Below, piece after piece: positions 7,238 through 11,592 of a DNA stretch of 11,592 bases; position 1 is the first letter of the stretch, and every line of letters begins with the position of its first letter. A program made the translations under genes and the position numbers. The notes beneath the pieces are model-generated. The model had not been told where the DNA came from. It was given only the letters and a program-made list of their open reading frames with translations, and made no database searches. The DNA is from an uncultured Bacteroidota bacterium (GTDB taxonomy: Bacteria; Bacteroidota; Bacteroidia; 2-12-FULL-35-15): NCBI GenBank assembly GCA_903881065.1, contig CAIRRW010000171.1, positions 1-11,592 on the forward strand. Reading direction: 5' to 3'.

Positions 7238-7828
7238 ATGTTCTCAGGAATAATAGAAGGATTAGGAGAAGTTGTTTCATTAAGAAAAGAAAAAAACAAT
7301 CTTCATATTACAGTCAAATCTGACTTTACACACGAATTAAAAATTGATCAAAGCATTGCACATAATGGCGTCTGTCTTACTGTTGTGAATATTGAAAACG
7401 ATACTTACACAGTTACTGCTATTGACGAAACACTCTCAAAAACAAATCTTGGGCTATTAAACAAAGGCGATAAAATAAATTTAGAACGATGTATGAAACT
7501 TGGCGATAGGCTGGATGGGCACATTGTTCAAGGTCATGTTGACCAGACAGGAATTTGTACGTTGGTGCAGGAAACTAATGGTAGTTGGTTGTTTACATTT
7601 GAATATGATAGAGCCAAAAATAATATTACCGTTGAGAAAGGAAGTGTTTCAATTAATGGAGTTAGTTTAACAGTTGTAAATTCTTTGGCTAATTCTTTTT
7701 CTGTTTGTATTATCCCGTACACATTCAATCACACGAATTTTCATACTTTTAAGAAAGGTACAGTAGTAAATCTTGAATTTGATATATTGGGTAAATATAT
7801 CAGCAGATTGATGGAAAGTAGAGTTTAG
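7238..7828 (+). CDS. ribE: Riboflavin synthase, alpha subunit
   Basis: Catalyses dismutation of two 6,7-dimethyl-8-ribityllumazine molecules to riboflavin, the last step of riboflavin synthesis (EC 2.5.1.9), in the cytoplasm as a trimer. The 196-aa length is normal. Two lumazine-binding repeats are plain to see: residues 1-97 and 98-190, with paired motifs SIAHNGVCLTVV (39-50) and SVSINGVSLTVV (136-147), and paired KGDKINLE and KGTVVNLE near each repeat end. The start MFSGIIEG fits the family MFTGIIE consensus and includes the functional Phe2. The GHIVQGHVD block (94-102) is also conserved. Only 4 nt separate it from the stop of the preceding T9SS gene, so it is probably co-transcribed with that gene and perhaps translationally coupled. 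No promoter core was seen in the last 60 nt of that gene. Confidence 0.96.
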   Translation: MFSGIIEGLGEVVSLRKEKNNLHITVKSDFTHELKIDQSIAHNGVCLTVVNIENDTYTVTAIDETLSKTNLGLLNKGDKINLERCMKLGDRLDGHIVQGHVDQTGICTLVQETNGSWLFTFEYDRAKNNITVEKGSVSINGVSLTVVNSLANSFSVCIIPYTFNHTNFHTFKKGTVVNLEFDILGKYISRLMESRV

Positions 7829-7859
7829 CCCCCTCTTGAATTTAATCTGACCTATTCTA

Positions 7860-8597
7860 TTAGTCTATTACCAATTTACTCTTCAGTCTGTTATTTCCAA
7901 TATCAACAGTTATCAAATAAATACCATTTGATAAGCCTTCTCTGTTAATTTTAAGAAGTGGATTGGATGTAGAATATGTTCGTACAAGTTGTCCGGTATC
8001 ATCATATAATCTGATTCCTGCTGATTGATGATTCAAATTACTAATACTTATATTAATTTCAGAAGAAGTTGGATTTGGGAATACGCTTAACGCATTATTA
8101 TTATCAGCAAACTCACGAACGCTTGTTTTTGTGCAGTTCATCGGATATCCAAACTTACAAGTATCACCTGTGGCTCCATCAATAATAGATACATACCCTT
8201 TAAAGTTAGCTGGCATAGCATATAATTTTGTAAGTACCGAATCGGTGGTTACACTATCTATATATTGATAATAATTATAGGAATGGAGTTGTTTATTGCC
8301 AATAGTATCGCCGGTACTATCCACCACCACTATAATTGGTAATGAAAGAAATGAAGAATCGTGAACACCGTACATTGAAATCTTAAGCCATCTGAAATAA
8401 TTAGTGTATGAATAATATATAATATTATGAGGATAAATTACAGAAACGCTATCCCTTGTCTCAAGAACCGGTACACTATCATTAACATTCCCAATTGAAA
8501 GTCCGCTGATACAAATACCACCGCAATATAACGATTGCGCTTTGTGTGTCGAAACGAGTAGAGTTAGGAAAAAGAATACTAATATAATTTTTTTCAT
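7860..8597 (-). CDS. T9SS type A sorting domain protein of unknown activity
   Basis: A 245-aa exported protein. The start chosen is the ATG at 8597, giving signal peptide MKKIILVFFFLTLLVSTHKA and then QSLYCGG. The frame runs two codons further to a TTG at 8603, which is less likely. Residues of about 23-155 form a mature domain rich in Tyr, Ser and beta-type sequence, with cysteines in CGGICIS and CKFGYPMNC that could pair. I recognise no enzyme motif there. The last 80 residues are a type A sorting domain: LSVFPNPTSSEINISI, then GIRLYDDTGQLVRTY, then GLSNGIYLITV and KLVID. Export through Sec and T9SS with surface attachment or release is inferred from this tail. The gene has its own promoter and converges on ribE, with 31 bp between them and no visible terminator. 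Confidence 0.88.
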   Translation of the reverse strand: MKKIILVFFFLTLLVSTHKAQSLYCGGICISGLSIGNVNDSVPVLETRDSVSVIYPHNIIYYSYTNYFRWLKISMYGVHDSSFLSLPIIVVVDSTGDTIGNKQLHSYNYYQYIDSVTTDSVLTKLYAMPANFKGYVSIIDGATGDTCKFGYPMNCTKTSVREFADNNNALSVFPNPTSSEINISISNLNHQSAGIRLYDDTGQLVRTYSTSNPLLKINREGLSNGIYLITVDIGNNRLKSKLVID

Positions 8598-8622
8598 TAC
8601 CAATGTATAAAATAATAGTCAG

Positions 8623-8652
8623 CAAAGGTAATCAAAGTATGTTTGTATCAAA
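8623..8652 (-). promoter_or_regulatory. promoter of the T9SS gene at 8597
   Basis: On the minus strand, TTTG (8652-8649), 18 nt, then TACCTTTG (8630-8623). The -7 box matches TAnnTTTG exactly, and the -33 element is present, one base closer than the usual 19-21 nt. The predicted leader is about 20 nt. This is the most complete promoter in the window. Confidence 0.55.
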
Positions 8653-8712
8653 TTTATAGGCTAATAATATTTGTTAATACTTAAAATTCATTTAATGTTG
8701 AACTCTTATTAG

Positions 8713-8720
8713 TACTTTCG
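8713..8720 (+). promoter_or_regulatory. weak -7 box candidate before the ferredoxin gene
   Basis: TACTTTCG differs from TAnnTTTG at one base and lies 23 nt before the start codon at 8744. No TTTG is correctly spaced upstream; the closest is a TTTA with 18 nt between. It is the best candidate in this divergent interval. Confidence 0.25.
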
Positions 8721-8743
8721 TCATCAGCTTATCACAATCTATT

Positions 8744-9070
8744 ATGATTTACGACAAACATATTTTTATTTGTACTAATCAGCGGGCAGAAGGCGCAGCA
8801 CGAAAAAGTTGTGGTGAAGCTAACGGATTAGCAATAGTTGAATCTTTTAAAAAGAAGCTTAAGGAAAGGAATCTGCCAATTAAACTACGTGCTCAGAAAT
8901 CAGGGTGCTTGGACATATGTGATTTCGGGCAAACTATTGTTATTTATCCCGAAGGGATTTTTTATGTGGGCGTTCAACTTACAGATATAGACGAAATAAT
9001 AGAAGAACATATTATTAATAATCGTATTGTTGAACGATTGAAACTAGAAAAGATTAGAGATAAAAAGTGA
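8744..9070 (+). CDS. Thioredoxin-like [2Fe-2S] ferredoxin
   Basis: A 108-aa cytoplasmic electron carrier. The cluster ligands are visible as Cys10 (in FICTNQR), Cys23 (in ARKSCG), and Cys55 and Cys59 (in SGCLDICDFGQ). This C-x12-C-x31-C-x3-C spacing is that of the thioredoxin-fold [2Fe-2S] ferredoxins (Shethna/Aquifex type), also related to NuoE. IVIYPEGIFYVGV (65-77) is the usual following strand pair. The last 15 or so residues are charged and helical. Its redox partner cannot be told from the window. The next gene starts 12 nt after the stop, so the two are probably one transcript. The product of that gene is a plausible partner, but this is inference from position only. Confidence 0.93.
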   Translation: MIYDKHIFICTNQRAEGAARKSCGEANGLAIVESFKKKLKERNLPIKLRAQKSGCLDICDFGQTIVIYPEGIFYVGVQLTDIDEIIEEHIINNRIVERLKLEKIRDKK

Positions 9071-9082
9071 TCTACAATAAAC

Positions 9083-9436
9083 ATGAACTTTACTGACCTT
9101 TCTCCTTATATTAATAAACTGGGGTTAATACAGGAAACCGCCGACCAGATAATAAAGGACTTTGAAATGTTTGAGCTACATGTAAAATTCTCGGGTAATG
9201 CGTATAATGCTTATCAAGAATTATATGATCAGGTAGAACCTCATATAAATGAACTTATCCATGGTAATCAGCAAAAATTTTTGAGCATTCTTTATCGTAT
9301 TGACGTAAGTGAACAGCAAATTAAAATCGCAGTAAACGATAATAATACCGAACCATTTTCGAGTATCGTAACTGATTTAATAATTAAACGTGAACTTCAG
9401 AAAGTAGTAATTCGTAACTATTATAAAACAAAGTAG
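9083..9436 (+). CDS. Conserved small helical protein of unknown function
   Basis: A 117-aa protein with no signal peptide, predicted mostly alpha-helical and cytoplasmic. The segment SILYRIDVSEQQIKIAV (about 68-84), followed by SSIVTDLIIKRELQKVVIRNYY near the C-terminus, resembles a small Bacteroidota family of unknown function that I recall as having LYRIDV and IADLIIxRE-type motifs. No catalytic or metal-binding motif is visible; it contains no cysteine. It lies 12 nt after the [2Fe-2S] ferredoxin gene and is probably in the same operon. A role linked to that redox protein is possible but not shown by the sequence. Confidence 0.8.
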   Translation: MNFTDLSPYINKLGLIQETADQIIKDFEMFELHVKFSGNAYNAYQELYDQVEPHINELIHGNQQKFLSILYRIDVSEQQIKIAVNDNNTEPFSSIVTDLIIKRELQKVVIRNYYKTK

Positions 9437-9445
9437 ATTGTTTTC

Positions 9446-9479
9446 TTTGGCAATTAATCAATTGTTTTATCTACATTTA
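9446..9479 (+). promoter_or_regulatory. possible promoter of the gene at 9506
   Basis: TTTG (9446-9449), 22 nt, then TACATTTA (9472-9479), one base from TAnnTTTG. The predicted leader is about 20 nt. It lies in the 69-nt gap after the helical-protein gene, so the exported-protein gene may be transcribed separately as well as by read-through. Confidence 0.4.
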
Positions 9480-9505
9480 CCCACTAACAGCTAATATTAT
9501 TAATA

Positions 9506-9952
9506 ATGAGAAAAGTAATTACTATTTTATGCATATCAATTTTATTACTTCTTGCTTCGGAATCGAAATTACTTGCTCAATCATCTACTAAAGAAATCAC
9601 CGACGCATTCTTCGCTGTATATGCAAAGTTTCCTCCTAAAGCAATTGAATATGCATTTGCCACTAATAAATGGATGCTTAAAAAGCCAGAAGTTGTAACT
9701 AATGTAAAAACACAATTAAAAACACTTACAGATATGTTAGGAGAGTATTCTGGCTTTGAGCCAATGGAAGAGAATACTGTTTCTCCAAGTCTGAAAGAAG
9801 TAAAATTTCTTGTAAAATACGAACGTGAACCACTTCAGTTTACTTTTTTACTTTATAAGCCAAAAGATAAATGGATGGTGGAGAATTTCTCCTTCAATGA
9901 AAACTTGGACAAAGAAATTGAAGGAGGTACAAAAACTAGACAGCCTAAATAG
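9506..9952 (+). CDS. Small exported protein, possible NTF2-like fold
   Basis: A 148-aa protein with a clear Sec signal peptide: MRKVITILCISILLLLA, then SESKLLAQ, with likely cleavage near residue 25. The mature part has an N-terminal helical stretch (EITDAFFAVYAKF, PKAIEYAFATNKW), a helix at VVTNVKTQLKTLTDMLG, then three to four strands (LKEVKFLVKYERE, LQFTFLLYKPKDKWMVENFSFN). Helices followed by a curved sheet ending in a KWMVENFSF-type strand resemble NTF2/SnoaL-like exported proteins of Bacteroidota, but no catalytic residues are evident, so the fold is only suggested. There is no lipobox cysteine and no T9SS tail, so a periplasmic location is likely. It converges on the aldehyde dehydrogenase gene, with 24 bp between stops. 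Confidence 0.85.
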   Translation: MRKVITILCISILLLLASESKLLAQSSTKEITDAFFAVYAKFPPKAIEYAFATNKWMLKKPEVVTNVKTQLKTLTDMLGEYSGFEPMEENTVSPSLKEVKFLVKYEREPLQFTFLLYKPKDKWMVENFSFNENLDKEIEGGTKTRQPK

Positions 9953-9976
9953 TAAAACACACAAACGAACACTTAA

Positions 9977-11422
9977 CTACTTTAACTTAATACAAACATT
10001 CTTAGGTTCAGTGAAAAAGTCGAAGGCTTCAAAACCTCCTTCACGGCCTACTCCCGAACTTTTCACTCCACCAAACGGAGTACGCAAATCACGAAGTAAC
10101 CAACAATTAATCCATACAATTCCAGCATGTAAATTATTCGCTATGCGATGTGCTCGTGTCAAATTTTCTGTCCATAATATAGAAGCAAGGCCATATTGGG
10201 TACTATTTGCATACATCAAAACTTCTTCTTCAGTATCAAACGGCATAATAGTAACTACCGGTCCGAATATCTCTTCCTGGTTTGTCCGGCAGTCATAAGC
10301 CAATCCCTCAATCACTGTAGGAGCAATGTAATATCCATCTGCTAGTTCGCCATTTAATTTTACTTCGCTACCTCCACAAAGAACAGTTCCTCCTTCCTTT
10401 TTACCAAGTTCAATATACGATAATACTTTTTCCTTATGAGATTTTGAAACTACAGCACCTAACCTACTTTCACTATCAGCAGGATTTCCAACTTTCATTT
10501 TCATAACCAATGCTACAAAATCCGTTTTGAACTTTTCATAAATGGGACGTTCAATAAATATTCTTGAACCACATAGACATATTTGACCTTGATTTGAGAA
10601 GGAAGAGTTTAAGGTGGTTTTAAGCATTTGATTATAATCACAATCAGCGAAAATTATGTTTGGATTTTTTCCGCCAAGCTCCAACGATAGTTTTTTAAAC
10701 ATCGGTGCTGCTACACGGGCTATTTCTGCACCAGTCTTAGTCCCTCCAGTAAATGAAATAAGCGGAATTTTAGGATGAGCGGAAATAGCCGCTCCAACTT
10801 TATGTCCATACCCATGTACAATATTTAACACCCCTTTCGGTAAACCAGCTGTAATGCATAATTCAGATAGCAAATAGGCTGTCATCGGAGTTATTTCTGA
10901 CGGTTTTGCCACTACGCAATTTCCGGAAGCCAATGCAGGTGCAATTTTCCATGTAAATAAATATAAGGGTAGGTTCCAAGGAGAAATGCACCCTGCAACT
11001 CCAACGGGAGTACGTAATGTATAATTAATTGCCGTATCCTCCTTAGAATGACTATCCGCAGAATAATGCAAAATACCTGTCGCATAAAAGTAAAAATTGC
11101 TTGCTGCACGAGGAATATCAATCATTTTAGCCAAAGCTACCGGCTTTCCATTATCAACAGACTCAGCATTAGCTAGCCTATCTAAGTTCACGGTTATTAA
11201 ATCCGCTATCTTTAACAATATTCTAGAACGCTCCTCTTTTGGAACAACACTCCATATTGAGTAAGCCTGCAATGCAGCTTCAGTAGCTAATTCCACATCA
11301 CGTTCATCAGAGTCAGGAATTAATGAATATACCTTACCTGTTGCTGGATTGTAATTGTCTATGTATGCTTTTCCAATAGGATCTACAAGTTCCCCATTTA
11401 TATAATTTTTTATTTTTTGCAT
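9977..11422 (-). CDS. NAD(P)-dependent aldehyde dehydrogenase, aminomuconate semialdehyde dehydrogenase-like
   Basis: Oxidises an aldehyde to the acid with NAD(P); cytoplasmic. At 481 aa it is a full-length ALDH superfamily member. Visible active-site elements are Asn150 (in SPWNLPL), Lys173 (in KPSE), the FTGG loop (224-227), Glu248 (in ELGGKNP) and the nucleophile Cys282 (in NQGQICLCGSR), plus EEIFGPV. The C-terminus (NCWLLRDLRTPFGGVKSSGVGREGG, ending FDFFTEPKNVCIKL) resembles ALDH8A1 and bacterial AmnC, so the best substrate guess is 2-aminomuconate 6-semialdehyde from kynurenine/3-hydroxyanthranilate breakdown. 5-carboxymethyl-2-hydroxymuconate semialdehyde dehydrogenases are the main alternative. 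No other kynurenine-pathway gene is recognisable in the window. The start ATG lies only 17 nt after a hairpin terminator of the upstream gene. Confidence 0.92.
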   Translation of the reverse strand: MQKIKNYINGELVDPIGKAYIDNYNPATGKVYSLIPDSDERDVELATEAALQAYSIWSVVPKEERSRILLKIADLITVNLDRLANAESVDNGKPVALAKMIDIPRAASNFYFYATGILHYSADSHSKEDTAINYTLRTPVGVAGCISPWNLPLYLFTWKIAPALASGNCVVAKPSEITPMTAYLLSELCITAGLPKGVLNIVHGYGHKVGAAISAHPKIPLISFTGGTKTGAEIARVAAPMFKKLSLELGGKNPNIIFADCDYNQMLKTTLNSSFSNQGQICLCGSRIFIERPIYEKFKTDFVALVMKMKVGNPADSESRLGAVVSKSHKEKVLSYIELGKKEGGTVLCGGSEVKLNGELADGYYIAPTVIEGLAYDCRTNQEEIFGPVVTIMPFDTEEEVLMYANSTQYGLASILWTENLTRAHRIANNLHAGIVWINCWLLRDLRTPFGGVKSSGVGREGGFEAFDFFTEPKNVCIKLK

Positions 11423-11436
11423 CGCTTAAAATTATT

Positions 11437-11470
11437 AAAAAAGCCATTTCTGAAACTTAGAAATGGCTTT
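11437..11470 (-). terminator. intrinsic terminator between the upstream gene and the aldehyde dehydrogenase
   Basis: A perfect 12-bp stem (AAAGCCATTTCT, 11440-11451, with AGAAATGGCTTT, 11459-11470) has a 7-nt loop. On the minus strand it is followed by a run of six T and then AATAATTTT, so it terminates transcription of the gene ending at 11491. It leaves 17 nt before the aldehyde dehydrogenase start. Confidence 0.85.
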
Positions 11471-11490
11471 AAATATTTAATGTAAAAGAA

Positions 11491-11592
11491 TTACGAATTA
11501 GTCTTTTTTACTTCAACAGACTTTAATGTTTTTGCAGCATCAATCATTGTTTGTATTGCTTTCTCGGAATATATATCTCCATTAATATCTTC
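11491..11592 (-). CDS. C-terminal fragment of an unidentified protein
   Basis: The minus strand is open from the right edge to a TAA at 11491-11493, encoding the last 33 residues of a protein. The tail reads SEKAIQTMIDAAKTLKSVEV and ends in KKTNS; it looks helical. A terminator hairpin follows 20 nt after the stop, which supports it being a real gene end. The fragment is too short to name a family. Confidence 0.6.
   Translation of the reverse strand, partial: EDINGDIYSEKAIQTMIDAAKTLKSVEVKKTNS

Noticed and set aside
9451..9468. Small inverted repeat CAATT-N4-AATTG followed by TTTT as a terminator
   Set aside because: The stem is only 5 bp, all A/T except its end pair, too weak for a confident terminator.
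9825..10298. 157-aa plus-strand frame overlapping the end of the exported-protein gene and the aldehyde dehydrogenase
   Set aside because: It overlaps two supported genes, out of frame and antisense, and its translation is Ser/Lys-rich shadow sequence.

Overview
The window comes from a member of the Bacteroidota. The evidence is its AT-rich sequence, three predicted secreted proteins with type IX secretion (T9SS) C-terminal sorting domains (two type A, one type B gliding-motility-associated), A-rich leaders without Shine-Dalgarno sites, and several start-proximal matches to the Bacteroidota sigma-A promoter core TAnnTTTG. The mix of housekeeping genes and secreted proteins looks chromosomal. 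No integrase, transposase, phage gene, CRISPR array, tRNA or rRNA was seen.

Layout. (1) 1-953, minus: a T9SS type A protein that runs off the left edge only a few residues before its expected end. A small dispersed-type palindrome sits inside its signal-peptide codons. (2) 954-1544: no gene, but a tandem array of six 42-bp units plus a 16-bp partial unit (1066-1333), then a possible promoter. (3) 1545-2492, plus: an unrecognised 315-aa cytoplasmic-looking protein, closed by a strong intrinsic terminator. (4) 2692-3324, plus: a beta-class carbonic anhydrase, convergent with (5) trpS (3364-4341, minus). (6) 4477-7828, plus: a 918-aa T9SS type B multidomain surface or secreted protein, followed after 4 nt by riboflavin synthase. 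(7) 7860-8597, minus: a small T9SS type A protein. (8) 8744-9436, plus: a two-gene unit of a thioredoxin-like [2Fe-2S] ferredoxin and a small conserved helical protein, then an exported small protein (9506-9952). (9) 9977-11422, minus: an aldehyde dehydrogenase most like 2-aminomuconate semialdehyde dehydrogenases. A hairpin terminator separates it from an upstream minus-strand gene cut by the right edge (11491-11592).

How the genes relate. Most are independent units of ordinary metabolism: CO2/bicarbonate interconversion, tRNA charging, flavin synthesis, redox and aldehyde oxidation. They are interspersed with T9SS cargo genes. The T9SS machinery is not here, so the cargo proteins must rely on loci elsewhere. 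The least explained parts are the 42-bp array, the unknown protein directly downstream of it, and the palindrome in the signal peptide of the first gene. I see no convincing multi-gene novel system. The array plus its neighbour is the best candidate for a second look.
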